Of a stretch of DNA of 64,000 bases, positions 19,991-30,775 are shown in pieces. This DNA comes from Arion vulgaris (Eukaryota; Mollusca; Gastropoda; Stylommatophora; Arionidae), in NCBI GenBank assembly GCA_020796225.1, contig CM036762.1, positions 15,395,786-15,459,785 on the forward strand, written 5' to 3'. Numbering within the stretch: position 1 is the stretch's first letter; each line of letters starts with the position of its first letter. The position numbers and the translations under genes are program-made. The notes beneath the pieces are model-generated. The model was given only the letters and a program-made list of their open reading frames with translations. It was not told the origin of the DNA and made no database searches.

Positions 19991-22035
19991 AATATGTCTG
20001 TATTTGTGTGACTGCTTTGCGTACAACATGATCTAAAAGTAACAACATGACAGCTGTGCATGTCGCGTGAAAACACAGATACACGTATTCTGTGATTTCT
20101 GTACATGACCATTTGCGTTCAGTTGAAATATGGTTATAGAAATGAATAGTCCAATTCTATCATTTTTACATCTTCCCATCTATGAAAACTACCCTCTTGC
20201 CAAATTTCAAGTCCATAGGATGTCCAGATATCTTCAAACAATTGTCACAGATATATATATACAATTTCATTCATCTTAGTCTGATATATATAATCTCTAT
20301 TTATAAATCAAAGTGTCTCGATGTGTGCCCGCCTATAGAAAGCTTAAGTTTACATCCAATATTCACCATTTTTTCCTCAAAATTGTATCTTCAAAAGTTA
20401 AGATTAGCAAAAGAAACTGTGTCGAAATCGGATCAATATTAGCTTTACAATTAAATTTAAATCGAATTCATGATGTCCTATCCAACTTTAAGTCAACCAT
20501 TTTGGTTACAAAAACCATGCGGTTAAGAAAGCTTAACGATCAAAGGGATATAATCCAAAAATTGCCAGATGGCCTCTACAGCATAGGCATGGATTACATC
20601 CCTTAGTTTTGTTGCGTTTCCATGTCATCACTTCACTTTTCTGTTTCAAACTACACATAGAAATTTTTAAATAATTAAAACGAATGTGAAGACGCTACTT
20701 TGATTAGACGTGAAGCATTACAAGAACCACTCAAACCGCTAAAATCGCTTAACGATATACCGGGTTCAAACCACTTCTTAATAAAATATAAGAAAATACA
20801 ATTCATGCTATTAGATGACATCTTTTGAAAGGCTTACCCAATTCCTCATCAAGGATTAATAACAACTTTCACCGTCGGAGCGGTTAATTAGCTAGTATAT
20901 ATATATATATGCTTATAGCTGCAGTAATTATGAACATTGTTCATTTAACTCAACTGTTATTACAATGATTAAATCTTTATTATAAATGAGGAAACGGTTT
21001 AAATTGCTTGGTGCATGAAATTTATCATGTGACTTACATCACCATCATCTTAAACGCAATAAATTAAACTGCTTGAACTTGATGGTAGTGTTCCGGCCTA
21101 TCCTATTTTTAGAGCTTGTCTTTTCAAAATTGTGTGGAAACTGCATCCCGAAATTATATATGTCGGTTTGGCAATTTTGCAGTGTAGATTTGGTCTTGCC
21201 CAGATTCTGATTATCCCATGTTGATTGTTGGTCATAGAAAAATAAAAAGACAACATGAGGACAGTATGTGTTTAGTATGTACAGAAGCTCTATGGATTGC
21301 TAAAATGAAAGTAAACTATGAGAGAACTATGTATGTTACTTTCATAATCTCAATATGTTGATTTCTTTGCTGGTTCATATCAAAACATTGTAACACAAAT
21401 ATTGTCAGTTTCATGATAGAACAATACAACTGATGACTCACCAAGTAAAGCTAGCATCATAAAGGATGCGATTGGATAAATTCTGACAAGAAAAATGCAA
21501 AACACACAAACATGAATAAAAATCAAAAGTGTTTAGGTTAGCTTTGGAAAACAATTGCAGAAAATAAATACATACAAGAATGAAGGAAAGTACTAAAAGA
21601 AGTGGGTGGAGAAATTTGGAAGAAAAGTCTTGAGTCACAAACAAAGATGGTTTATAATTTATGCTTCTAACTTTGTTTGCAAACTTATGTGTATGCAAAA
21701 ATCAAATGAGGCATATGAGACAGCCTTAATTCATTAATTTCATCCATAATTAACAGCTTGCTTGATATTTGTTTATTATATTTTTTGTTAATTAACTTAT
21801 TGTTTTTTCCTCAACATTTCTTTTAGCATCAAGTGTCCCATTTCTTTATCAACTTTAACTTTATGTGTAGAAAATATTTTATCTGGTCAAATATTAAATA
21901 TTTTTAGGTCACTTTTAATTTCAAATTTGTTCACTGTTTTTTGTGTGCTTCATTTCCACTCTAACTATACATAATACATCATGCCCCATTCTTCAATATC
22001 AATAATCGATTTATGCGGTCTAAAAATATGTATAT
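19991..22035. other. FOXO intron, about 2 kb, no recognised feature
   Basis: Contains open frames at 20182-20606 in AT-rich repeat-like DNA with no motif, a short TA run near 20898-20910, and otherwise nothing I can name. Confidence 0.35.
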
Positions 22036-22215
22036 TGGATGAAATACGTAGCATATCCTTTACAGTTTACAGAGCATCACCTGATTGCTTTATGAACAGT
22101 GATGTCTATTTTTACCGTTCGCAAAAATCTACTGGAACAAATTTGCGTTCAAATTGCCCACCGCGGAGTTTGAACCAGGAACTCTTGAGTTGTGATCGAG
22201 GTCACTACCGCTAAG
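22036..22215 (-). mobile_element. SINE S1 copy (antisense)
   Basis: The minus strand has a head with CGGTAGTGACCTCGATCAC and the B-box-like GGTTCAAACTCCG, then a body with AAAAATAGACATCACTGTTC, AAGCAAT and AAAGGATATGC. Matches 31775-32015, 47762-48005 and 56370-56605. Confidence 0.75.
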
Positions 22216-22509
22216 CAACAGGAATATATCATATATTATATAATATAGTAAATTAACTTTGATGAGTGATCTGGCTGGACACAAGGGTATTCTTCAGCAA
22301 AGGAATACACTAGGCTACACTCGCTTAGGTAGCCGTAAAACAAGTTCGTCAGCGAGTCACAACAATAAATACACCATAACAAAAATATATGCATGCATTT
22401 GAAAGAATAATAGTCGTAACTGAGTCAGTGTCCACGAAAAGCAGACACAGTGCAAAGCAATCCAATGCAGCAATGTGCATAAGTTAGTCTAAGCAAAAAT
22501 AAAACAAAC
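22216..22509. other. FOXO intron next to exon 1
   Basis: No repeat recognised. Donor GTTTGTTTTATTTTTGC on the minus strand. Confidence 0.4.
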
Positions 22510-22884
22510 CTTCCATCCAGCCGAGCTTGTGCTATCTCCCTTGTCTTTGAAATATGGTACATTCTGTACCATCCAGTCATAAATCTGAGACAGTGTTAAA
22601 CGTTTCTCTGGTGAGCTTTGAATTGCTTTCGTAATTAGATCAGCATATGACAAATTTCCCCATGCATTTCTGCGAGAGCCACTCTTTTTAGCAGTTAAAC
22701 CAAGAGGATCCTTTCCACTGCCCTGTTGATCCCCTCCATTAGAAGACTCATCTCCAGCCACTGGACTGTTATGTGGTTCTAACTCTCTAGAAGGTCGCTG
22801 CGGCCATGTATTTGACCGCGCTCTAAACTGCGGTTCAAAATTAGAGTCGAAGTCAAGATGTATGTCATTGTCAGTTGAATCCAT
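22510..22884 (-). CDS. FOXO: FOXO exon 1: N-terminus and first half of forkhead domain
   Basis: Encodes residues 1-125, starting [20 protein letters not shown]. The N-terminal Akt-type site RARSNTWP (Arg21, Arg23, Thr26) lies directly after the acidic start, as in animal FOXO proteins. A Ser/Gly/Gln linker follows. The forkhead domain begins near residue 71 ([14 protein letters not shown]), with helix-2 sequence [14 protein letters not shown] and the VPYFKDKGD turn, and ends GWK at the splice donor. The chosen ATG is the only one giving this conserved N-terminus. No signal peptide; nuclear/cytoplasmic shuttling protein. Joined to exon 2 in phase 0 with no loss of conserved residues. Confidence 0.95.
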
Positions 22885-23260
22885 ATTGAATTTAGTTTTT
22901 CGCTAACTCCTCGGTGAAGATTATTCGATCCACTTTACAAGTAAACGTTGAATAACAATATCACAAATTGATCTCAGAAATATAAAATAACAAGTATCCG
23001 ATTTGGAACAAATACATGCACATATTATTTAACACTGTTAAATGTGTGCATCTTGTCAGTTTCAGTTAAATTCCTCGTACAATCCGCTGGATAGTAGATA
23101 TCATTACACCCGCGACTTCTACACCAGCACTGTTAGAAATTTGTGACGTATTTGTTGTCACTGTACATTTGCATAGACATCGCTGGCGCACGCACGCACA
23201 TGCGCAGCTTGTTCGCCGCGCATAGCCAATAGCAGCTTCCGTGAATATCTTGAGGCTCGA
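22885..23260 (-). promoter_or_regulatory. FOXO: Candidate FOXO 5' UTR and promoter region
   Basis: This stretch is unusually free of repeats. Its far end is GC-richer, with an NRF1-like palindrome CGCACATGCGCA at 23195-23206 and a CCAAT box at 23226-23230. No TATA box is convincingly placed. A non-coding upstream exon further right is possible. The role is inferred from position and base composition only. Confidence 0.3.
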
Positions 23261-23389
23261 TTTAGGTTACTCAAGGTTAATGATGTACGTTTCAAATACA
23301 TTTTAGTAACACATTTGTCCCGATATTTTTGCATAAAATACTCGTTACTTAGCTCTAGATCGACAAACATAGACTGATGTCAATAATAG

Positions 23390-24145
23390 GATATTCAAAG
23401 CCAGTATTGCATTTGGAAGACTGGGTGTTACTGTGTGGGATCGGAAGAGGATAAGCGTAGCCACAAAGCTGAAAGTTTACCAAGTCATAGTGCTAACCAC
23501 GATGATGTACGCAAGCAAGACATGGACAGCGTATAGCAGACACGCAAGAAAACTAAACCACTTCCACACAAGCTGTCTACGCAGACTACTCAAAATCAAA
23601 TGGCAGTACACAATTCCAGATACTGAAGTCATCATCAGAGTCAAAACATCAAGTGTCAACCCATTGTTGCAGAAGGCCCAGGTGAGATGGACATGTCACG
23701 TTACTCGATGCCTGATAAACGCATCCCAAAACAGTTGATGTATGGCCAGCTTGAAGGGGTCAGAGGATCGGTTGTTGGACAGAATAAAAAAACGTCTTTA
23801 ATTAAGACACCGTTAAGCGTCTCTAAATTGATTCGATATAGACATCACGTGCTGAGAATCCATAGCGCAAGATCGTCAAATGTGGCGCTGAATCAACACA
23901 AGAGGAGCTCACATATCTGAGAATCGGTGTACTGTTGAGACGCAGAGAAAGTTAACTCACCGAACAGTCAGAACAGACAACATCCACGTGCCTAACCTTG
24001 ATCATGTATGCCCCATCTGTGAAATGGTATTGTGTTCCAGAATTTGACTCTATAGTCACATCCACACACACACACCAAAAGGAGTGCAACAACACACGTC
24101 TGAGGCTGTTGTCATCATCGCTTGCGACGGACGGCTATTATTATC
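23390..24145 (+). mobile_element. LINE-B 3' portion
   Basis: Plus-strand frame opens with ASIAFGRLGVTVWDRKRI-like sequence, then TKLKVYQVIVLTTMMYASKT, LNHFHTSCLRRLLKIKWQYT and a VRWTCHVTRC-like motif. The Cys-rich tail and the 3' end with ATCATCGCTTGCGACGGACG follow. Longest LINE-B piece in the window but with several frameshifts. A 76-bp tandem array starts immediately after its end. Confidence 0.85.
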
Positions 24146-24162
24146 AGTACCGGTAACGTAAT

Positions 24163-24469
24163 TTTGTTCTATTAACTGAAAACGGTCTTGTTACTAACGA
24201 GTTACAGTTAACTAACTTAACTCCTAACATGCGCACATATTGTTCTATTAACTGAAAACGGTCTTGTTATTAACAGGTTACAGTTAACTAACTTAACTCC
24301 TAACATGCGCACATATTGTTCTATTAACTGAAAACGGTCTTGTTATTAACAGGTTACAGTTAACTAACTTAACTCCTAACATGCGCACATATTGTTCTAT
24401 TAACTGAAAACGGTCTTGTTATTAACAGGTTACAGTTAACTAACTTAACTCCTAACATGCGCACATATA
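24163..24469. repeat. 76-bp tandem repeat, four copies
   Basis: TGTTCTATTAACTG recurs at 24165, 24241, 24317 and 24393. The first unit differs (TTACTAACGAG instead of TTATTAACAGG). The array abuts the 3' end of LINE-B, so it may have started from the element tail or target. Confidence 0.93.
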
Positions 24470-24474
24470 CTTCT

Positions 24475-24625
24475 GAAGTCGGAGAAGACACACACGCATG
24501 GCAAGAGACACTAATAAAAAGGAAAGTATACCTTCACGCAAAGATCGGTCAGAAACGCCATACCAGGCACCCTGATTACGCCTGAATTTGTAACGGGTGA
24601 ACGCAAGAAAAAGAAGAAAAACATA
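24475..24625 (+). mobile_element. Retroposon fragment (family M)
   Basis: Second copy of the family at 12712. Ends GGTGAACGCAAGAAAAAGAA, a purine tail related to that of SINE E. Confidence 0.5.
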
Positions 24626-24664
24626 CGCGCACCAAAACTATATTTTTATCTGCTACATTTTATA

Positions 24665-24760
24665 GTAATAACATTATGGAGGTTATTTTAGCAGATTCTA
24701 TTATGTTTCTTATGTCAAGCTAAATATAGAACATCAAACGAATCTTGGTAGCAATTTTGT
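24665..24760. repeat. Left copy of a 90-bp direct repeat
   Basis: CTTATGTCAAGCTAAATATA, GAACATCAAACGAATCT and surrounding bases recur at 25340-25425 with few changes. The two copies lie about 670 bp apart. Confidence 0.75.
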
Positions 24761-24774
24761 TTCTCTCTCTCAAT

Positions 24775-24910
24775 CGTTCTTTTTGGCCATTTTGATCATT
24801 CTTATTGTGATATATAAACAGCTTCTGCCAAAACGTATTTTTACGTCACATCATTCAGCGTCATTTGAAGCTCTGGGGCTTATCCTTCGGCGACGTGTCC
24901 GGTTTCAGCC
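24775..24910 (-). mobile_element. SINE E-like tail variant (family N)
   Basis: The minus strand reads ATATATCACAATAAGAATG, ATCAAAATGGCCAAAAAGAACG, a diverged form of the SINE E 3' region. A partner copy lies at 63226-63386. Confidence 0.5.
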
Positions 24911-25339
24911 AGCGTTTACTGGGTTCGCTCTCCGTCAGCCTTTGACTTTTCCCAGCCAGAGCCAGCTATAAACGTATGGACTTTCGGACTTAGGTAAGAA
25001 TTATGGGAAATCAAACCCCAACTACACCACGTGACCTCGCTTTCCAGTATTGGTGTATATAGACGAATTCATTTTAAAATCAACACAAAATGCTAAATCG
25101 AAGTTATATTATGCAACAAGTTAAGTTTAGCAATAAGGAATATCAATATAATGAATATTTTTCACCAATAAATAACCATAGACTCACAGAATTGAGTAAC
25201 ATTGCAAAAAAGCTTGCCGTGCTCTATCAAACATCTAGATTTTCCGGCCCCCTTTTCTGATCTAGGTCAAGGAACCCATTGTCAGTTGTCTGGCCTAGTT
25301 ATCTAGAGTTGGCTGTGTCCCAGCCGACCTGCAAAGCAA
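24911..25339. other. Unassigned spacer between the 90-bp direct repeats
   Basis: No family recognised. Being bounded by direct repeats, it could belong to a larger duplicated or mobile unit. Confidence 0.3.
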
Positions 25340-25425
25340 CAGGTTATTTCAATAGATTCTATTATGCTTCTTATGTCAAGCTAAATATAGAGCATCAAAC
25401 GAATCTCGGTAGCACTTTTGTTTCT
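25340..25425. repeat. Right copy of the 90-bp direct repeat
   Basis: Matches 24665-24760; see that entry. Confidence 0.75.
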
Positions 25426-25439
25426 ATTTAGTTCTTCCT

Positions 25440-25730
25440 TTCTTTCGTTCGCTTGAAATTGTGTATATATACTCAATGTTGTCTCTTGTATAAACTTCAC
25501 TGTCTTTTGTAGCTCACACGGGTCCGTGTAATTTTCTGTCGAGTGTTGTTTCGTTAGGCCAGTGAGTTTGCCTCAGTATATCATATTCGGGCAATCTTGA
25601 AGTATGTGCTGTGTAGTCTGATGTGTCTGTCCATATGTACACATGGCTGAATTGCCAATCTTGAATTTTGTATACATGTGGCTGTGGAGTAGTTTGTGTC
25701 CTATTCTAAGGCTTTTCTATATAATGTTTT
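25440..25730 (-). mobile_element. LINE C-terminal relic
   Basis: Minus-strand frames give broken pieces with the order of post-RNase-H tails (HST-x-FKIARIY, then RRNNTRQKITRTRV-like). Heavily decayed, so assignment rests on similarity of layout only. Confidence 0.35.
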
Positions 25731-25944
25731 GGTTCATGAGGTAACCTACAGGAAAATTAATACTTCCTGAATGGTTTGTTATGTGGCTTGTCGTATTGGG
25801 CTAGTTAATGCTAATAAATGTGCAGCTTGATAAGTATTCTTACAGATGCTGTCATCAAACAAGTCAGAGTATAGATAGTATTCAACTAGATCGTAATAAA
25901 ATCATTAGAGCACTAGTATAGAAGGAATAGTAACAATTATAGTT

Positions 25945-26500
25945 ATTGGTTATTGGTTACTAAACTGACGTCATTGCACTCCGGGCAGAACCATAGGTGC
26001 TCAGTCTCCCCAACAGATATCGAAGAGTATGCATACTGATGGTGCCTGTGGATCGCTGATTAAACACACCTCTCACTCTGCCTCTCAGACATCCAGTTCG
26101 ACTTGAACAACGGGTAACTCCAAACTGCTTAAATCGCTTGATCGATTCAACATCGATTTTAGTGTCCTCATCCAACAGAGAGTCGCGAAGAGACCGAAGA
26201 ATATCCCCTTATCCATCTTCAACTCTCCAACAATCGATGCTGTTGATGCAAGCCTGTCCGCTCTCTCATTACCGTAAACACCCGCATGCCCATGACAGTA
26301 TATCCACGTAAGCCGCTGGAGGTTAGAAACTTCTATAGACGACATCCACTCATACCGAAACCTGCCCTTCTGGATCTTGTGAAGCATCGACTGAGAGTCA
26401 GATACAACAACTGCCCCAGTAAATGAAGTCCCAGAAATCCAATGGAGGACAGCAGTAACGGCCTCAACCTCCATCCTCATACTAGAAGTAGTTAACAATT
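25945..26500 (-). mobile_element. LINE-G relic with RNase H domain
   Basis: The minus strand encodes MRMEVEAVTAVLHWISGT, GAVVVSDSQSMLHKIQKGR, LQRLTWIYCHGHAGVYGNER and ADRLASTASIVG. These are the RNase H blocks with catalytic-type D (SDSQS), GHAG and N-x-x-AD. The LINE-G C-terminus and AATAACC tail follow. Best RNase H copy in the window; frame shifted once near 26130. Confidence 0.88.
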
Positions 26501-26557
26501 ATAGAAAATCATAAAAGGGAAATGTATTTATAATAATATGTCTCTCGATTACACATC

Positions 26558-26712
26558 GATTAGTTTATTATATAGTGATTAGTTTATTATATAATGATTA
26601 GTTTATTATATAGTGATTAGTTTATTATATAGTGATTAGTTTATTATATAGTGATTAGTTTATTATATAGTGATTAGTTTATTATATAGTGATTAGTTTA
26701 TTATATAGTGAT
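26558..26712. repeat. 19-bp tandem repeat, about eight copies
   Basis: GATTAGTTTATTATATAGT repeated head to tail with a single variant (ATATAATGATT). Pure AT-rich minisatellite. Confidence 0.95.
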
Positions 26713-26747
26713 AATTGAATGATAAAGATAATTAAATCTATATAACG

Positions 26748-26990
26748 TTCGTGTGTTGCCGAGGCTTGCAAGGGGACCAAATAATAGTAACACTGCGATC
26801 TTCAAGACGTGTTGTAAGAGGAGACTACGGTAGGAAGGGGCATACGGAAGCTACTCTAGCAAATAAAAAGCGTCGCGGAAATCGGATGTACTGGCCTGCT
26901 TGTAGGTGTATAACTGGAACAACGTATAATCGCTCTTAAGTTCAGATCACATACAAATCACAAAGAGTGGTTTAACAAGTGATTGATATG
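26748..26990 (+). mobile_element. SINE family D copy
   Basis: Plus-strand head CGTGTGTTGCCGAGGC, then AATAATAGTAACACTGCGA, the core altered to GTTGTAAGAGGAGACTACGG, then GGTGTATAACTGGAACAACG and AATCACAAAGAGTGG. Confidence 0.7.
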
Positions 26991-27480
26991 GAGAATTGAA
27001 AGAAGAGGAATCTTACACAAAACTAAACTTGAAAAAGCAGGTAACATATTTTACCTACTCCCCAAATATGAAGCGACTCGCGTACTTAAGCAATGTACAA
27101 TCGATTCCATGGGATCCAGCGAATACATCTCCTTATTGTCAAACACCCACAAGCTCCTGTCTTGAATGGAAGGAAAGTTTGTACGAAGAAATGTAACTTT
27201 TGAAACTGCAATTTACATGCAGAGTACGATTATTGATCCATATCAAAACAAGTTTTATTCTGTGAGCTTTCAGAAAGGAAATGCACCAAGGCAGACCACT
27301 GCTCATATATAAGGATGTCTGCAAGGCCTCAATCAAGAATTTTTCTATCTGTACCAACGGAGAGAAAAAGCTAGCCGAGGACGGAGTTATGTGGAAAGCA
27401 ACATTGTGCAAAATCTTTCGAAAAGATAATTAGGGATGAGCTGAAAGGCAAAAGAGACGAACGCAAACTCAGAGGTTGTC
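26991..27480 (+). mobile_element. LINE 3' coding relic
   Basis: From about 27270 the plus strand reads RKEMHQGRPLLIYKDVCKAS, IKNFSICTNGEKKLAEDGV and MWKATLCKIF. This is the R-P-x-x-x-YKDVCK layout of RTE/CR1-like LINE C-termini. The earlier part is not readable. Confidence 0.5.
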
Positions 27481-27517
27481 ACGGTAAAACATTTGCGAAT
27501 TCTGTAGAGACGAAAAG

Positions 27518-27521
<4 letters not shown>

Positions 27522-27563
<42 letters not shown>
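27522..27563. repeat. TA dinucleotide microsatellite
   Basis: About 20 uninterrupted TA units. Confidence 0.95.
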
Positions 27564-27565
<2 letters not shown>

Positions 27566-27759
27566 ATCATGTAACCAGTATTTGTCAAGTAACTGGTAAT
27601 CTTGTTCTAAGTAGTACCCGTTACTACCCCATTCGGAAGTACTTACTATTTGCCCTTGGCCTCTCATGAACTGGGACGATGGTCACCTCTCGCTTCAAAA
27701 GCAGCCGGTTTGTTTCTCCCGTGTAGCCCTCTGACTATGTTTCCAGTGATCCATGACTC

Positions 27760-27900
27760 AATGTAGAAGAATGAGGTTCTAGTTCTATCGGAGACAGAGA
27801 TAAATCGTAGGTCTAGTGTTCAAGTTGAACACTAAACGGACACTGTGTTGTGTAAAATCGATAAGGGTAGTCTTGAAAGCCACCGCCCATGCAAAAAATA
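27760..27900 (+). mobile_element. SINE S2 fragment
   Basis: Contains TTCTAGTTCTATCGGAGAC and GTGTTCAAGTTGAACAC of the S2 body, ending near GCCACCGCCCATGC. Head and 3' end are absent. Confidence 0.6.
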
Positions 27901-27903
27901 ATA

Positions 27904-28200
27904 ATACTTATTTGGTCGTCACACTGTTACCGGGTTGTTGCCCAGTGTCGTGGCTTTCTGTTTTGCGCTGTTCTGATGATTGTTATTTTTGCTCTATGTC
28001 ATCTAACCATCTTTTTCGTGGTCTTCCTCTCGCCTTCTTTGCTGATGTTCCGTTGTAGAAGATTGTATACTGTGGAGTTCGGATGCATTCTTATTAAGTG
28101 GCCAAACCACTTCATTCTTTGTTCTATCTATATATATTCTCTAATTCTGTTGTGCCTTTCAGCGCCAGGTCGAAAAAGGTGACACCTGGAGCGAGCCTCT
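27904..28200 (-). mobile_element. LINE 3' end, longer copy of the 64-bp tip family
   Basis: Starts on the plus side with GGTCGTCACACTGTTACCGG, the complement of the tip seen at 745-807 and 10947-11011, and continues into minus-strand RT C-terminal coding (NEVVWPLNKNASELHSIQSS-like). It shows that the short tips are truncated 3' ends of a LINE. Confidence 0.6.
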
Positions 28201-28399
28201 CTATGCACCTTGTCTTTCTTTCTCTTCTCCATTCTTTCTACTTCCATAAATGTCATAGTGTGCACGATGAAAGCTCATCAGTACTGTTACTATTGCATAA
28301 TAGTAACGATAATAGAAATATACACGACAGGGGCGATAACAAAGTAAATATAAAAATGAATTTCTGACACTGCTTACTTTTTCTTTCCGTCTCTACATT

Positions 28400-28860
28400 T
28401 AAAATGTCATCAGTCTTCACAATCTGGTCTGTGGGTGGCCACTACAGTATCCCCATTTCTAGAGTAGTAGGAGCTCTAGAAATATCACTTATAAACTACT
28501 CTTTGAGATCTGTATGTGGTCCGCTGATTGTGTTCGTAAGAACGCTCGTATTGCTAGGCTAGGCAATGGATACCGTAAGACATAAGGGTAAGTGGTTCGA
28601 ATACTGTGTTTGGTAATTTGTTTTTTCCGAAGCTCCTAATACTTATAAACATCTATTTATTGATCATATTCATTGCTTCACCTGGGGTTCTTACAAAAAA
28701 ACTCTTTTATTCTTAATCTGATCTGTGGGTGGCCACTACAGTATCCCCAGTCCTAGAGCAGTAAGTGCTCTAGAAATATTACTCTTTGTGATCTGTATGT
28801 GGTTTTAGTCCAAGAGCCATGTCTGTGTTCACTCTGTTTAAACTACCTGTTGACCACTCC
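28400..28860. mobile_element. tRNA-headed insertion between 95-bp direct repeats
   Basis: The segment GTGGGTGGCCACTACAGTAT plus flanks occurs at about 28425-28520 and 28725-28820. Between them lies a tRNA-like head with GGTTCGAATACTG. The two flanks could be duplicated copies of one older repeat. Confidence 0.45.
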
Positions 28861-28912
28861 TTGGATTCTTCGCAAGGAGCTAGTTCTTATTTTTCATGTT
28901 TGTTGATTGATA

Positions 28913-29075
28913 GGATCATCATCATCGCACTTTGGTGAGTAACGATCTGTGCTACGATCTCTTTCTTAAACAGGAAGATCTCAGCGGCAGTGCACGAACT
29001 CCATAGCACCGGCGATGGTCTTCGGTGTAATTTAGAAGATAGTGAAAATATTTTGTAGGAATATTTTTGAGTTCA
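28913..29075 (-). mobile_element. SINE S2 3' part (antisense)
   Basis: The minus strand ends CACAGATCGTTACTCACC then AAAGTGCGATGATGATGATCC. Body up to AAATATTTTCACTATC. Confidence 0.65.
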
Positions 29076-29094
29076 TTCTGGATAGAGTTATCTG

Positions 29095-29240
29095 TTACGT
29101 TAATAAGTGATTTGAATCATGTTTGTTGGCGAACACGCTCTGATATAACTCAAAACATGCTTGTTCTTAGGATGAAAAGAGTGTGCCTCGACTTAAAGAG
29201 GCTTTAATCCCATACATAGAAACAAATAATTCTTGTTGTC
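29095..29240 (-). repeat. Copy of an unassigned interspersed repeat
   Basis: Related in inverted orientation to 30125-30310: both carry AAGAGGCTTTAATCCC or its complement, and the CACGCTCTGATATAAC segment. Not recognised. Confidence 0.5.
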
Positions 29241-29477
29241 TGCGTGTGCTGTGCGAATAGTAACAATTCGTTACTCAAGTATTTATTATTGCCTGCTCCA
29301 AAGTACTGAATAGCATCTAGGGAAATTATTCGTTATTTTATCAGTACCATTTCACTAGCTTATGCGGGTCTCAAGTGTATATGAAAGGCTGACGACAATT
29401 AATTTTCAGCAAATTCTGTTTCTTGGGTACCAATTCTTGATATTCACTTCTCAGTTATATCTCTGTCACCTCGTCTC

Positions 29478-29860
29478 TCGTGCTAAAGGTACCAGGTTCG
29501 CTCCCTCGTGGAGCCATCTGGATATTTTCCAGATATTCCTGTAGGTGAGATCAAGTTCCGAGATCTATCGGAGACAGAGGATAAAACGTAGGTCCCGTGT
29601 TCAATTTGAGCACGTAAAAGAACCATTGGCAGTTCAAAATCTAGAAGAGCATGATGGAAAGCCACTGACCAGGCAAAATTAATTTAGAAAAGATTAAAAA
29701 TAAAAATTCCTATAAAAATATCTTTACCATCTTCAAAAATTACATTGGGGTCCCTATGGAGCTCAATGCACTGCAGCTGAGATCTTTCTGTGTAAGAAAG
29801 AGATCGCAGCCCACATAGTTACTCACTGAAATGCAATGATGATGGTCCAATCAATCAATC
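29478..29860 (+). mobile_element. SINE S2 copy
   Basis: Head CTCGTGCTAAAGG with B-box-like GGTTCGCTCCC, then TGTAGGTGAGATCAAGTTCC, CGTAGGTCCCGTGTTCAA, AAAGCCACTGACC, and a full 3' end AAATGCAATGATGATGGTCC followed by an AATC tail. Together with 13107-13770 it defines the family. Confidence 0.8.
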
Positions 29861-30124
29861 TGTCACAACAGGTTGAAAGAGTTATATCGCTAGTTTCAAA
29901 TAAATGTAACCAAGAATAGTTCCACTGCAAATATTCGCTTCGCTGCTTATAATCAGTATCGTTTGAATGCGTGTTATAATGTCAAGCACCTAACAATGAT
30001 AGGAATACTCTCTCTCTCGCGATCACCCTTACACTGATGTACAAGATTTCCCCATAAACCTCATTCAAGTAGAAATCTGATTCATGCAGCCTTAGCATGG
30101 GTGGGTTTCGTCACATCTTCAGCG

Positions 30125-30310
30125 CCATTTGGAGCTTGTTTGTTTGTTTGTTTAGTAGGGGATTAAAGCCTCTTTAAGCCAAGGCACGCCCTTTCAACCT
30201 AAGGCGAACCTTTTATTGGTTATATCAGAGCGTGTAGGCCAACAAACATGAAAAATAAGAATTAACTCCTTTCGGAGAATTCAAGAGTGACAACCTTTGG
30301 TTGTCCCAGC
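30125..30310 (+). repeat. Copy of an unassigned interspersed repeat
   Basis: Starts TTGTTTGTTTGTTTAG, contains GGATTAAAGCCTCTTTAAGC and ends near GACCTGCAAGGCAGCAGG. Counterpart of 29095-29240. Confidence 0.5.
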
Positions 30311-30479
30311 GACCTGCAAGGCAGCAGGTTATAGGAGGAGTACAAAGATCAGAATACTAGGAGCATGCATATTACTGGTGGCAAACATATGGGTGTGAGC
30401 ATGAACATTTAGCAAAGTAGTGAAAAAAACAAATACATATATGTGCTTTTGCATATAAGCGTTACAGAAGAGTCCCCTG

Positions 30480-30775
30480 TGTATCATGGAAAGAGAAGAG
30501 AACAAAGAGACATATTCAGAAAGAACTCAAAATCACAGAAAACTGGCTGAGGCTACAAATAAGACAATTGAAGTACTTTGGGTATATAAAGAGACACAAA
30601 GAGTTGTACAAGACCATTATGGAAGGAGGCATTCTGGCAAAGAGCAAGACTACAGAGATGGATTCAGAGTATAGCTGATGATTTTGGCATGATAGATGGA
30701 GAGGCGGGACATCTGATCTATGAGAGAAATTCGAAGTACTGTTATGGTGTCAAAGTTCTGCTCAGACTTGCTACC
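30480..30775 (+). mobile_element. LINE-C 3' end
   Basis: Encodes MEREENKETYSERTQNHRKL in one frame, then a degraded TIMEGGILAKSKTTEMDSE-like block and AGHLIYERNSKYC. Same domain order as 33890-34185 but more decayed. Confidence 0.65.

Larger units (their letters stand above)
16077..22509 (-). other. FOXO: FOXO intron, 6.4 kb, filled with retroelement debris
   Basis: Donor GTTTGT follows GGATGGAAG at 22510; acceptor CAG precedes 16076. It splits the forkhead domain just before the recognition helix, the position known for vertebrate FOXO genes. Inside lie LINE pieces (16780-17150, 17980-18255, 18680-19240, 19240-19830), D-type SINEs, an S1 SINE and unassigned AT-rich DNA. No second gene was recognised in it. 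Confidence 0.88.

Noticed and set aside
20182..20606. Overlapping open frames of 86 and 97 codons in the FOXO intron
   Set aside because: Low-complexity Lys/Ser/Ile-rich translation without motifs or splice signals, in AT-rich repeat-like DNA.
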